From a virus, in the IMG/VR virus record IMGVR_UViG_3300031576_000292, positions 1 to 20,736 of that record: a stretch of 20,736 bases of DNA, one strand, 5' to 3'. Within the stretch, counting starts at the first letter, position 1, and each line of letters begins with the position of its first letter. Made by a program: the position numbers and the translations under genes. A model generated the notes under the pieces. It was given only the letters and a program-made list of their open reading frames with translations. It did no database searches and was not told where the DNA came from. This document shows positions 12,668 through 20,528 of the stretch, in pieces.

Positions 12668-13108
12668 ATGGCAACGTATAATAAGTTCGAAGACTTCGTC
12701 GAACAGCTTGGACTTGCCAAGCACGACCTCAGTGCGGCGGGGCATGTCCTCAAGTGCTACCTGTCGAATGCGACCCCGTCGGCGTCATTGGACGCGATCA
12801 AGACCGACTTGGCGGAAATCGCGGCAGGCAACGGGTACACGGCAGGCGGCGAGGACACCCTCAATTCATGGGCGGAAGCGACTGGCACCGGCACGTTGAC
12901 GGGCACGAAAATCGTGTGGACGGCGACTGGCGGCGCGATCGCGCAGTTCCGCTACGTCGTCCTCTACAACGATACGCAGACGTCACCGGTGGATCCGCTC
13001 ATCGCATGGTGGGACTATGGAAGCGCGGTGGACTTGGCGACCGGTGAAACGTTCACGGTCAAGTTCAACAACGGGGATCCGACTGGAACTATTTTCACCC
13101 TCGCATAG
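12668..13108 (+). CDS. Phage structural-type protein, DLAEIAAGNGYTAGG family
   Basis: The ATG at 12668 follows AGGAGG closely. The product begins MATYNKFEDFVEQLGLAKHD. It contains DLAEIAAGNGYTAGGEDTLN, TKIVWTATGGAIAQFRYVVL and PLIAWWDYGSAVDLATGETF, ending in VKFNNGDPTG and a short strand. I recognise these segments from a widespread, uncharacterised family in phage virion regions (NKFNDFVE, EIAAGNGYTAGG, FRYAVLYND, W-DYGS, GETF). It is likely an all-beta structural or appendage-base protein. It belongs to the block of such genes between portal and protease. Confidence 0.7.
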   Translation: MATYNKFEDFVEQLGLAKHDLSAAGHVLKCYLSNATPSASLDAIKTDLAEIAAGNGYTAGGEDTLNSWAEATGTGTLTGTKIVWTATGGAIAQFRYVVLYNDTQTSPVDPLIAWWDYGSAVDLATGETFTVKFNNGDPTGTIFTLA

Positions 13109-13125
13109 ACGAAAGGCGGTGGGTT

Positions 13126-13323
13126 ATGGGACTGACGCAAGGCAATCAACGCAACCCGTGTTGCCGAGTGGAAGATAACCTCGGTCCATGGGAATCGTAT
13201 CAAGGCCGGAAGGACTTGGGCTTCCGGCGGTGCAAGCTGTGTCAATGTCGTCACTTCGAAGCTGAGGCTGACGCCGGGAAAATCTTTTCTGCGGGTGCGT
13301 CGGCCGGTGGAGGGAAAGCATGA
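13126..13323 (+). CDS. Small Cys-rich protein (65 aa)
   Basis: The ATG at 13126 is preceded by a G-rich site (GGCGGTGGG). The product contains CCRVEDNLGPW and then RRCKLCQCRHFEAEAD, giving five Cys and a His. Its CKLCQCRHF knuckle suggests a single zinc site or a redox cluster. The C-terminus is Gly/Ala-rich and overlaps the next gene as ATGA. It lies in the structural block, so it may be a minor virion or assembly protein; function unknown. Confidence 0.6.
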   Translation: MGLTQGNQRNPCCRVEDNLGPWESYQGRKDLGFRRCKLCQCRHFEAEADAGKIFSAGASAGGGKA

Positions 13324-13544
13324 CCACGGAAACGAAACGACCGCCGACCGAACGGGAAAAGCGCAAGGCGGCTGAAGCGGCAGTTCGCGCGAACTCCACG
13401 AAGGCGACGGACCTGCCGCTTGAGCAGAAGTCCGACATGGAACTCCACGCGATTCTGGCGGCGATTTCCAAACATCGCGCGGACGGGGAAGCCTTGGAGC
13501 AGGGCATTCGGGTGATCTTGACGAAACGGCGCGAGGGTCGTTAA
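13320..13544 (+). CDS. Small helical, highly charged protein (74 aa)
   Basis: The ATG at 13320 overlaps the previous stop (ATGA) and has GGAGGG upstream. The product is almost wholly helix-forming and charged (PPTEREKRKAAEAAVRANST, SDMELHAILAAISKHRADGE, ALEQGIRVILTKRREGR). It looks like a coiled-coil or chaperone-like assembly factor, but no family is recognised. Its stop and the next start share bases (TAATG). Confidence 0.6.
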   Translation: MTTETKRPPTEREKRKAAEAAVRANSTKATDLPLEQKSDMELHAILAAISKHRADGEALEQGIRVILTKRREGR

Positions 13545-13987
13545 TGGGGTTCGTTGCAGGCGATCGAGTCAAGGAAACGACGACCGGCACCGGCACCGGC
13601 GATCTGGTACTGGCCGGAGCGGTGTCTGGGTTTCAAGCTTTCAGCTCGATTCCCGGCATCGCCGACCAAGACCAGTTTTTCTACACCATCGCAGGGGGTG
13701 CGGAGTGGGAGACCGGTATTGGTCGCTGGAACAGTGGAGCAGGGAGCCTCACTCGGCTACAGGTGATCGAGTCGTCGAATGCAGACGCGCTCGTGTCGTT
13801 CGCGGCAGGTACGAAGGATGTCTTCTGTCAACTGACGGCACAGAGTAATGAAGTGACGCATAATCAATTCCCGAAGGGCAATCTCTATGTTCCGCCCGAA
13901 CAGTGTCTCTATCTGACAAGCGTCTGCGAATGCGCGAATGGCAAGGTCATTGAAGTGGGCGACGCCGCCGTACTGGAGGTTGGATAA
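13544..13987 (+). CDS. Phage appendage-type structural protein, GDRVKETT family
   Basis: The ATG at 13544 is joined to the previous stop (TAATG). The protein begins MGFVAGDRVKETTTGTGTGD. It continues VLAGAVSGFQAFSSIPGI, then FFYTIAGGAEWETGIGRWNS, LTRLQVIESSNADALVSFAA and GTKDVFCQL. These segments recur at the N-terminus of many phage tail-fibre or spike-associated proteins. The domain is a short beta module thought to lie at the appendage base. Here it is a separate 147-residue gene, followed at once by a fibre-like protein, so the two may assemble together. The C-terminal 40 residues carry CLYLTSVCECANG. Confidence 0.75.
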   Translation: MGFVAGDRVKETTTGTGTGDLVLAGAVSGFQAFSSIPGIADQDQFFYTIAGGAEWETGIGRWNSGAGSLTRLQVIESSNADALVSFAAGTKDVFCQLTAQSNEVTHNQFPKGNLYVPPEQCLYLTSVCECANGKVIEVGDAAVLEVG

Positions 13988-15238
13988 ATGGGCTATCGTC
14001 TTACAAAATCCGCCGCACCGAATACCCCTGCGGCGAACAAGTCCGAAATCTACATGGACACGGCGGACAATCGCATCAAAGCGATTGACGACAAGGGCGT
14101 GATCTGGACGCTGGCTGAAGATGGCTCCAAGGACAGGAACGTACTCACCAATGGTGGGATGCGCGTTCAGCAGCGTGTCGCGACCGGCTCCACCGCGATT
14201 CCGGGCATCTCGACGACGACACGGGCGGGGCAAGTGGCGGATCGATGGGCTATCACCACGTCCGTCGCCTCCAACCTCAATTGGGCGCAGATTGACACGT
14301 CGGGCACTCCGGAAACGGGCCTGCTCGCGCGGTACTATGGCAGCATCATTGCTTCGACGGCTGGTAAGAAGGTGATGATTTCGCAGTTCATCATCAACGC
14401 CGAAATGGCGCACTTGCGCGGCCAGAAAGTCCGGTTCTCGATCAAACTCAATCAGAAGGTCGGCTCAGGGCAGACGTATAAGCTCGGCCTCTTGCAGTTG
14501 GCCGCAGCGGGCACGGTGGATGTCAGCCCCGCGTTTCTGACCGGCGCGTGGTCTACGGTTACGGGCACCGACCCTGCATGGGGGACCAATCTGTCGCCCA
14601 TCACGCCAGACGCCAGCCCGACCGGAGAAAACGGGACGATCACCGGCAACTTCCTGAACATCACCTCGCTGGCGGCGCAGTGGCAGCGGAGCAGCGTGGT
14701 CTTCACCGTGCCCACGAACGCGAAGAACCTCGTCGTGGTGCTGTTCGCGGACGCCACGGGCGGCGCGACCGACAACCTGAGTATCAGTGAGTGCCGGTTG
14801 ACGCAAGGGACGGAGATTATTGACTGGGTGGAAATGCCGTTGGCTTTGGAAGTGATGCGTTGTCAGCGGTTCTTCTGCAAGTCGTTCCCGTTGACCGTCG
14901 TACCGGCGGCGAGCGTGACGGAAGCGACCGGCGGTTCCGGTGCTTCCGGCATCATCGGCAAGGCGGCGGCGACCGCGCTGGCGGCGCAGATTTCTATTCA
15001 GTTCCCTGTGCAGATGTGGAAAACGCCGGTGACGCTAACGTACTTCACCCCGACGGCGGCAGGCGCACAGGTGTTCAGATTGTCAGGCACGACACCTGCG
15101 GTACAGACCGCCACGGCTTCCAGAACCAGTTCTTTGACAGATCGTGGGGTGATCTGTACGGCGACAGGCGACGTGAACGGCGCGGTCGGTGACGTGGCGG
15201 GCGTTCACTATACAGCAGATGCGGAGTTAGTCGCGTAA
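13988..15238 (+). CDS. Tail fibre / spike-like appendage protein (416 aa)
   Basis: The ATG at 13988 follows directly on the previous stop, with GGAGG eight bases upstream. The N-terminal 45 residues (AAPNTPAANKSEIYMDTADN, KGVIWTL) resemble the head of phage fibres. Then comes NVLTNGGMRVQQRVATGS with VADRW, the signature of a jelly-roll carbohydrate-binding-like domain (LLxNGGF, DRW). The beta-rich centre ends in PLALEVMRCQRFFCKSF, a typical domain-closing helix (E-x-x-R-C-x-R-F). The final part is Ala/Thr/Gly-rich. Such proteins bind host surface glycans. This is the largest appendage gene in the window. The domain call is from motif order, without a search. Confidence 0.75.
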   Translation: MGYRLTKSAAPNTPAANKSEIYMDTADNRIKAIDDKGVIWTLAEDGSKDRNVLTNGGMRVQQRVATGSTAIPGISTTTRAGQVADRWAITTSVASNLNWAQIDTSGTPETGLLARYYGSIIASTAGKKVMISQFIINAEMAHLRGQKVRFSIKLNQKVGSGQTYKLGLLQLAAAGTVDVSPAFLTGAWSTVTGTDPAWGTNLSPITPDASPTGENGTITGNFLNITSLAAQWQRSSVVFTVPTNAKNLVVVLFADATGGATDNLSISECRLTQGTEIIDWVEMPLALEVMRCQRFFCKSFPLTVVPAASVTEATGGSGASGIIGKAAATALAAQISIQFPVQMWKTPVTLTYFTPTAAGAQVFRLSGTTPAVQTATASRTSSLTDRGVICTATGDVNGAVGDVAGVHYTADAELVA

Positions 15239-15244
15239 AACTCT

Positions 15245-15505
15245 ATGCTGAACCTAGCGGAAGAATACGAGCAAACGATCACGCAGAACGATCTCGTGAC
15301 TGACGAGACCGGCGTCTATGCGGTGATCTCTCACGGTCTCGGCAAACTTTCTCCGGTCGTGGCAGTCTACGAGATCGCCGCCGAACAGCATAGTCATATG
15401 CTTCATGGCGTTTATGCGGTTGACACGTATGACGTCAATTCGCTTCGTATCTACCCGAAAAACGGAGTGATTGACAACGTCTGGCTCGTGAAGGTGGTGG
15501 GATGA
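15245..15505 (+). CDS. Small hypothetical virion-region protein (86 aa)
   Basis: The ATG at 15245 comes six bases after the fibre-like gene, with little ribosome site, so it is probably translated by coupling. The product begins MLNLAEEYEQTITQNDLVTD. It has a beta-rich core (YAVISHGLGKLSPVVAVYE, SLRIYPKNGVIDNVWLVKVV), the kind of short strand module often found after phage fibre genes. Its stop overlaps the next ATG as ATGA. Function unknown. Confidence 0.65.
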   Translation: MLNLAEEYEQTITQNDLVTDETGVYAVISHGLGKLSPVVAVYEIAAEQHSHMLHGVYAVDTYDVNSLRIYPKNGVIDNVWLVKVVG

Positions 15506-16506
15506 GTTACGGACACGGACCATATGCGAGTCAGCCGTATTCGGCATCGGGAGTTTCCCAGAAGGAGCTCAGTGCCGATCCGGGGGCCTACACGGTGTCA
15601 GGTCAATCGGCGACGTTGCTCGAGACGGTGCAGATGAACGCGGAGCCAGGAGTCTACACACTCACCGGCATCGCCAATTTCATGGCGAAGGGCCGCGAAA
15701 TCAGCGCACTCGCGGGGGCCTACACGCTCACGGGGCAAGCGGCAGGGTTGACGCAGGGCTACTTCATGAACGCGGTCGCAGGGTCATACGCACTCACCGG
15801 CGTCCTTGCTATTCTGGCACGAGGTCGGTTCATCGTGGCGAGTGCGGGAGCCTACGTTCTTACGGGGCTCACGGCATCATTGCTTCAAGGCTATCTGTTG
15901 ACGGCGAACGCCGGGAGCTACGTCATCACTGGTCTGGCCGCGTCGCTGTCCAAGGGTCGGGTGCTGTCGGCGACTGCTGGTTCGTACGTCATCACAGGCT
16001 TCATTGCGACTTTACAAAAAGCATGGTCACTGATTTCGTCAGCCGGATCCTATGTCGTTATTGGATTTTTGACTACCTTGACTAAAGGTGGTGACGTTCC
16101 TCAAGACATATCGGCAGGGCACGGCGGTCTGTGGAAATTGCTGAAGCGGAAGCGACCCCTGTCGCGGCTCCCCGGACGTCCACTCACCGACTTCATGACG
16201 GTGAAAAACATTGTCGGGCGTGGGCTGGTCGTGGCCTCGCTCGCGGGTGCGCGGGGGTTCGGTGTCCATGTCGGGTCCGCGGTGGTCGCGGGCAAGGGTC
16301 TCCATCTGCCGTTCCTGCACGGCACGGCGCAGCTCACGGACGAGCAGGTCATTGACTTGGCGTTGATGGGCTGGCACAAGTCGGCCATCGTTGGACAGGT
16401 GACGGCGACGCAGAGTGACGTGAAGGTGCGGGGCAAAGGGACGCTGGAGTATAAGGTGTCCGGCCCGAACGACGAGGCCCTGCGTCTACTGGGAGTGTTG
16501 GACTAA
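15502..16506 (+). CDS. 22-residue-repeat phage structural protein (334 aa)
   Basis: After a short Tyr/Ser/Gly-rich head, residues 23-198 form eight successive 22-residue units of pattern AxAGSYxLTGxxAxLxxGxx. Examples of the core are LAGAYTLTGQAAGL, SAGAYVLTGLTASL and TAGSYVITGFIATL. The alternating YxLTG and hydrophobic positions suggest a beta solenoid or stacked turn repeat. Residues 200-334 are different: a Lys/Arg-rich joint (LLKRKRPLSRLPGRPL), a Gly/Val-rich segment and a small domain ending DEALRLLGVLD. Proteins with similar AGSY-x-LTG repeats are known in phage virion regions but lack an assigned role; an appendage shaft is plausible. Start by ATGA overlap; stop joins the next ATG as TAATG. 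Confidence 0.75.
   Translation: MSYGHGPYASQPYSASGVSQKELSADPGAYTVSGQSATLLETVQMNAEPGVYTLTGIANFMAKGREISALAGAYTLTGQAAGLTQGYFMNAVAGSYALTGVLAILARGRFIVASAGAYVLTGLTASLLQGYLLTANAGSYVITGLAASLSKGRVLSATAGSYVITGFIATLQKAWSLISSAGSYVVIGFLTTLTKGGDVPQDISAGHGGLWKLLKRKRPLSRLPGRPLTDFMTVKNIVGRGLVVASLAGARGFGVHVGSAVVAGKGLHLPFLHGTAQLTDEQVIDLALMGWHKSAIVGQVTATQSDVKVRGKGTLEYKVSGPNDEALRLLGVLD
15568..16095 (+). repeat. Eight 66-bp units coding 22-residue repeats
   Basis: Eight consecutive 66-base units code for the AGSYxLTG repeats. DNA identity between units is moderate, so the array is old and kept by protein selection. From unit 2 to unit 6 the end of each unit alternates between GR (KGRE, RGRF, KGRV) and GY (QGYF, QGYL). 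This indicates a 44-residue double unit as the step of duplication. Confidence 0.75.
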
Positions 16507-17345
16507 TGGCACCGGCAACCCTGCATGAATGGCGCATGGCGAGCTTACCGCTTCGCAAGGCGTGGAATCTGATCACGTCTGAGCAGCGTCGGGTCTACTG
16601 GAAATCAGTCGATCGCCGGCGTCAGGGATGGGTGCCGGTCGTGCGGAGTCAGGTGAAGAAGCTGTTCATCAAGGAAGGCGTGGCGGTGGAAGCGGCGGTC
16701 GCGGGCGGGGCAGCGAGTGGGGATGCGGTGGTCAATCGCTTTCAAAAGGACTGGGCCAAGCTGTATCGGTCTATCTATCTGAACATCGGCACGGACTTCG
16801 CGCGGTCGGTTCACAATGAAGTGGCGAAGGCGACGCTCGAGTCGGTGTGGGAGTCAGGGGTCATGGAGTATTTGGACCCTGATGGCGGAAACAACATCGC
16901 CAAGATTGTGGGGATCGGCAAGGTCTCGAAGGAGAAAATCCGTGCGATCATCCAAGACGGCGTCGAGGAAGGCAAACATCCGTTCGCCATTTCGCAGGAC
17001 ATTAAAGAACTCTATGCAGGGTTCAGCACGTACCGCGCGGACCGCATCGCGCGCACGGAAGTCATCGCCGCATCGAACCTCGGCGGTCGGTTGGGGGCGA
17101 AGTCTACTGGCCTTGTGCTGGAAAAGGAATGGATCGCCACGCAAGACGAGCGCACTCGCGACGGCGCGGACGGTGGGTTTGACCATCTGTCAATGGATGG
17201 GCAGTTTTCACCAATTGATGACCCGTGGGAAGTCGGTGGCGAGAACCTTATGTTCCCGGGTGATTCATCGCTCGGCGCGTCGCCGGGGAATACGATCAAC
17301 TGCCGGTGTGTAGAGGGCTATCGCCGTTCAGAGGAGGACGAGTAG
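16506..17345 (+). CDS. Mu gpF-like minor head protein
   Basis: The 279-residue product ends with the SPP1 gp7/Mu gpF domain. The landmarks are YRADRIARTEVIAASNLGG (177-194), KEWIATQDERTRDGADGGF (207-225), HLSMDGQ (227-233), PGDSSLGASPGNT (251-263) and the Cys pair INCRCVEGY (264-272). The N-terminal half is helical and basic, as usual for the portal-bound part. MuF proteins are minor head components bound near the portal and ejected or used in assembly. The ATG at 16506 is joined to the preceding stop (TAATG). It normally directly follows the portal gene, but here about 4.6 kb of other genes intervene. Confidence 0.88.
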   Translation: MAPATLHEWRMASLPLRKAWNLITSEQRRVYWKSVDRRRQGWVPVVRSQVKKLFIKEGVAVEAAVAGGAASGDAVVNRFQKDWAKLYRSIYLNIGTDFARSVHNEVAKATLESVWESGVMEYLDPDGGNNIAKIVGIGKVSKEKIRAIIQDGVEEGKHPFAISQDIKELYAGFSTYRADRIARTEVIAASNLGGRLGAKSTGLVLEKEWIATQDERTRDGADGGFDHLSMDGQFSPIDDPWEVGGENLMFPGDSSLGASPGNTINCRCVEGYRRSEEDE

Positions 17346-17346
17346 C

Positions 17347-18273
17347 ATGGAAACGAAAGCACTGAAGGTCGAAATCAAACAGGTCACGGAGGAAGGCGAG
17401 TTCGAAGGCTATGCCTCCACGCGTGACAAAGACAAGGGTGGGGACATTGTAGCCGAAGGTGCGTTCACAAATACCATCACGCAAAAGGGCGGCAAGTTCC
17501 CCATCCTCTTTTTCCATGACCCCATGCGGCCGATCGGCCTCAGTGTGGACATGAAGGAGGACGGTCACGGACTCTACACGAAGGGCCAGCTTGACTTGGA
17601 TATTGAGGACGGCCGACGCGTTCATTCGGGTATGAAGAAGGGCTACATTGACCGGATGAGCATCGGCTACCGGACCATTGACTCCGAGTGGGACCCGAAA
17701 AGTGATTCCCGCATCCTCAAGGAAATTGATCTGCTGGAATACAGCATGATCACCAAGCATTTCGCTATGAATGAAAACGCATTGGTCACGGGGGTCAAGC
17801 TGTGGAACCCCGCCGAAACGGAAATCCACACGATCGTACTCGCCAAGAACCGGTTCAAAACCGTGGACACGGCGAAGACGTGGCTGGAAACCCGTGGGTT
17901 CATCACCGACAAGATGGAAGACACGGAGCAAGCGTTCAAGTTTTTCCAGAAGCAAGGGGAAGTGACGTTGAAAGATAACGTGCGGTCGGTGCGTCTGGGC
18001 AACGGGGTTCACGCCCTCGTCGCGGACGTATCAGCCGACGCGTTGCTTGAAGACGTCCTCGTGCAACTCAAGGAAGGACGGGTCTTGAGTCGCCGTAACA
18101 TGAACCTCGTCCAAAATGCAGTAGAGGCACTTCAGGCTCTCCTTGACGCTGCCAGCGACGAGGAGTCATCGGGCAAAGGCCCAGACTCTGGTGGACAACC
18201 CAACACGAAGGTGTCTCCTGAGCTACTGCAGAGCGCGAAAGAGTTACTTGCAGTCAGTAAGTTGTTTTCTTAG
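17347..18273 (+). CDS. HK97-type prohead protease with C-terminal extension
   Basis: This is the serine protease (U35/HK97 gp4-like) that matures the capsid shell. Visible landmarks are EFEGYASTRDKDKGGDIVA (18-36), the catalytic His in FPILFFHDP (His57), the catalytic Ser in IDRMSIGYRT (Ser105) and the acidic segment LKEIDLLEYSMI (124-135). At 308 residues it is longer than a minimal protease of about 200. The extra part has FKTVDTAKTWLETRGFITD (170-188), a small-domain motif seen in other phage protease/scaffold proteins. It ends with GRVLSRRNMNLVQNAVEALQ (244-263) and a Ser/Gly linker, likely scaffold-like. It lies between the MuF-like and capsid genes. The ATG at 17347 is just after the previous stop. 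Confidence 0.92.
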   Translation: METKALKVEIKQVTEEGEFEGYASTRDKDKGGDIVAEGAFTNTITQKGGKFPILFFHDPMRPIGLSVDMKEDGHGLYTKGQLDLDIEDGRRVHSGMKKGYIDRMSIGYRTIDSEWDPKSDSRILKEIDLLEYSMITKHFAMNENALVTGVKLWNPAETEIHTIVLAKNRFKTVDTAKTWLETRGFITDKMEDTEQAFKFFQKQGEVTLKDNVRSVRLGNGVHALVADVSADALLEDVLVQLKEGRVLSRRNMNLVQNAVEALQALLDAASDEESSGKGPDSGGQPNTKVSPELLQSAKELLAVSKLFS

Positions 18274-18309
18274 TAAGCGTTTTTCATAACGTCAAGGAGG
18301 GTACGACCT

Positions 18310-19488
18310 ATGGATCCTGAACTGAAGAAAATTATGGATGAGCTCAAGGAGTTGACCCCGAAGCTCCATGCAGCCATCGAGTCAGCGGAAAAGGCTGGCA
18401 AGAACGTGCAGCGTGAAAGCACGGAGCGGATCGAAGCCCTGCAGAAGGCTCTCGATGCGGCCGAAGAGCGGTACAAGGCGCGGTTCGACGAGGTGATGAC
18501 CAAGTTGAACCGTCCTGGGCAGGAAGGCACCGAGGGCAAGAAGCCCGAAGTGGTCGCCAATGAGAAAGCCTATGGGAAGTTCTTGCGGAAGGGTGAGGAC
18601 AGCCTGTCGCCGGAAGAGGCGAAGGCCCTCACCGTGGACCAAGACCCGAGCGGCGGGTATATGGTTCCGGCGACCCGGTCGGCGACCATCATCAAGAAGC
18701 TCATCGAGTTCTCGCCGATGCGGGAACTGGCGTCGATCGTTACGATCAGCGTCGGCGACTCGTACGAAGAACCGGTGGAAGGTGCCACGGACTTCGATGC
18801 AGGGTGGATCGGTGAGCGGAGCGCACGTCCGGAGACCACGAGCGGCAAGCTGCTCTTGGAGAAAGTGCCGGTGCATGAGCTCTATGCGAATCCGTTCGTC
18901 TCGCAGAAAATGCTGGACGACGCGGCATTCGACGTGGAAGGCTGGCTGGCCGACCGCGTCGGGATGCGGTTCGCAGTCAAGGAAGGCGCGGCATTCATCA
19001 GTGGTGATGGCGTCGGCAAGCCCGAGGGCATCATCAACAAGGTGACGGCTGGCCCGAACTCGGGCTCCTCGGGTGCGGTCACGGCGGACGGGCTCATCTC
19101 GTTGGCCTACGACCTGCCGGAGTTTTACGCCAAGAACGCGACGTTCCTCATGCGTCGGGCGACGGTCGCAGCGGTCCGGAAGTTGAAAGACAGCGCGAAC
19201 CAGTATCTCTGGGCGGCTGGCTTTGCCGGTTCGTTGCCGAATCCGTCACCGGCCACGATTCTCGGCTATCCGTATCGCGAGGCGATCGACATGCCCGTGA
19301 TTGCGGCGGCTGCGAAGGCCATCGTGTTCGGCGATATCCGGAGTGCCTACCGGATCGTCGATCGGGTGGACATCCGTGTGCTGCGTGATCCGTATTCCAA
19401 CAAGCCGCACGTCGCCTTCTACACGACCAAGCGGGTCGGTGGACAGGTCGTGCTGCCGGAAGCGGCACGGTCGCAGACTCTGTCGTAA
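18310..19488 (+). CDS. HK97-fold major capsid protein
   Basis: The 392-residue product forms the head shell. Residues 1-70 are a charged coiled coil (SAEKAGKNVQRESTERIEAL), the delta scaffolding domain removed by the protease. The mature fold begins near the GGYMVPATRS motif (115-124). It continues with the E-loop region (DFDAGWIGERSARPETTSGK), the spine helix (DVEGWLADRVGMRFAVKEGA) and the typical FISGDGVGKPEGIIN (229-243). The P-domain and A-domain strands end in VGGQVVLPEAARSQTLS. AAGGAGG lies upstream of the ATG at 18310. The call is firm; the residues for covalent cross-linking cannot be judged by eye. Confidence 0.95.
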   Translation: MDPELKKIMDELKELTPKLHAAIESAEKAGKNVQRESTERIEALQKALDAAEERYKARFDEVMTKLNRPGQEGTEGKKPEVVANEKAYGKFLRKGEDSLSPEEAKALTVDQDPSGGYMVPATRSATIIKKLIEFSPMRELASIVTISVGDSYEEPVEGATDFDAGWIGERSARPETTSGKLLLEKVPVHELYANPFVSQKMLDDAAFDVEGWLADRVGMRFAVKEGAAFISGDGVGKPEGIINKVTAGPNSGSSGAVTADGLISLAYDLPEFYAKNATFLMRRATVAAVRKLKDSANQYLWAAGFAGSLPNPSPATILGYPYREAIDMPVIAAAAKAIVFGDIRSAYRIVDRVDIRVLRDPYSNKPHVAFYTTKRVGGQVVLPEAARSQTLS

Positions 19489-19559
19489 TCGGCGGAGTGA
19501 GGTGAGCAGTCAATAGCAAGTCGCAGTGAAAATGAAAACGTATTCAAGGAGGGGTCACT

Positions 19560-20009
19560 ATGACTCGTGAATCACACAATACCTTCAAGCGCACCTCGGC
19601 TCTGGTCGCGTCTAACAAGACGGCCGATGCCAATGGTGTGAGCCTCGACACGAAGGGCTACGAATCGGTCGAGCTCGCAGTGAATGTCGGGGTGTCGGGC
19701 GACACACTGTCCGGCTCACTCTACATTGAGCTGGAAGTGGAACACGCAGACGACAACGGCTCGGGATCTCCGGGCACGTTCACGGACGTTGCCGATGTGG
19801 ATCTGACCAACGTGGTCGTGGGCACCAATCCAGGCACGTTCGCCAAGATCGATGACCCGGCCGAAGACGATGCCGTCTACTCGGTGGGCTACATCGGGCA
19901 GAAACAGTGGATTCGCGTCGTGGCGAATATCACTGGCACCCATACGAACGGCACCCCGAGCGCGGGTGTTGCCATTCTGGGTCACGCCCGTCACAATCCT
20001 CCGGCCTAA
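19560..20009 (+). CDS. Probable head decoration-type protein (149 aa)
   Basis: The ATG at 19560 has AGGAGGGG upstream. The product is all-beta in look: SLDTKGYESVELAVNVGVSG, SGSLYIELEVEHADD, then YIGQKQWIRVVANITG and GVAILGHARH. A 71-base gap separates it from the capsid gene. Proteins of this type lie just after the capsid gene in many HK97-like phages and are usually annotated as decoration or structural proteins, so the role is inferred from position and composition. A strong hairpin follows the stop. Confidence 0.7.
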   Translation: MTRESHNTFKRTSALVASNKTADANGVSLDTKGYESVELAVNVGVSGDTLSGSLYIELEVEHADDNGSGSPGTFTDVADVDLTNVVVGTNPGTFAKIDDPAEDDAVYSVGYIGQKQWIRVVANITGTHTNGTPSAGVAILGHARHNPPA

Positions 20010-20032
20010 GCCGAAGGGTTGATGTCATGGGA

Positions 20033-20058
20033 GGAGGGGGCGAATGGTCGCCCCCTCC
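20033..20058 (+). terminator. Perfect 11-bp hairpin without T-run
   Basis: GGAGGGGGCGA (20033-20043) pairs perfectly with TCGCCCCCTCC (20048-20058) around an ATGG loop. It lies 24 bases after the decoration-type gene and 21 before the next ATG. The downstream bases (AACCCC) hold no T-run, so it is not a classic terminator. It may instead cap and stabilise the capsid mRNA or attenuate transcription. Confidence 0.6.
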
Positions 20059-20079
20059 AACCCCATAGAAAGGATCGTT

Positions 20080-20307
20080 ATGATTCGTGTGCGAATGCTC
20101 GAAACGAAACCCGGAAGCCCGAACGGGATCGTGGTCAATACATATCACAAGGGCAACGTCTATGAACTCCCGGATGAATTGGCGATGAGCTTTCTGTCAG
20201 TCGGTCATGCGGAGCTGGTGGAATTTTACAATACCAAAGGCGAGGCCCTGCCGGTACGACCGCCTCTGCGTGATCGCATCAAAGCATTCTTGGGAGGTTG
20301 GCTGTGA
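20080..20307 (+). CDS. Small hypothetical head-region protein (75 aa)
   Basis: I start at ATG 20080, which has AAAGGA before it; a longer in-frame start at 20044 lies in the loop of the hairpin and lacks a site. The protein has a beta-rich beginning (MIRVRMLETKPGSPNGIVVN), then YHKGNVYELPDELAMSFLSV, a short insertion and a basic C-terminal helix (LRDRIKAFLGGWL). The GxVYELPDELAxxFLxxGxA pattern is common to short phage proteins between capsid and connector genes, and the next gene has a similar plan. The stop overlaps the next start as GTGA. Confidence 0.65.
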   Translation: MIRVRMLETKPGSPNGIVVNTYHKGNVYELPDELAMSFLSVGHAELVEFYNTKGEALPVRPPLRDRIKAFLGGWL

Positions 20308-20528
20308 AAACGATTGCGATGCTGAAAACCGCCGACCGATCACTGACCGGCGGAAAACAGGTGGTTCGGTTGCAGGAAGGTCGCGAGTATGCGGCGGAGG
20401 CCGAAGTCGCCCATGAACTCGTGACGGAAGGGCTGGCGGTGTACGCCGGGGAACCGGTTCAACCGAAAGCCAAGAGCAAACCTGCGAACAAGGCGATTCG
20501 TGCGGCGGAGAACAAAGATGAATCTTAA
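20304..20528 (+). CDS. Small hypothetical head-region protein (74 aa)
   Basis: The GTG at 20304 has GGGAGG six bases upstream and overlaps the previous stop as GTGA. The product begins MKTIAMLKTADRSLTGGKQV. It continues VRLQEGREYAAEAEVAHELV and TEGLAVYAG, then a Lys/Ala-rich basic tail. The early part repeats the plan of the upstream gene: strand, LxEGxEYxxxxxxAxxLxxxGxA. The two may be distant paralogues, a common situation in this part of phage genomes. No function known. Confidence 0.6.
   Translation: MKTIAMLKTADRSLTGGKQVVRLQEGREYAAEAEVAHELVTEGLAVYAGEPVQPKAKSKPANKAIRAAENKDES

Noticed and set aside
20044-20079. Earlier ATG for the 20080 gene
   Set aside because: The ATG is in the loop of a perfect hairpin and has no ribosome site; 20080 has AAAGGA.
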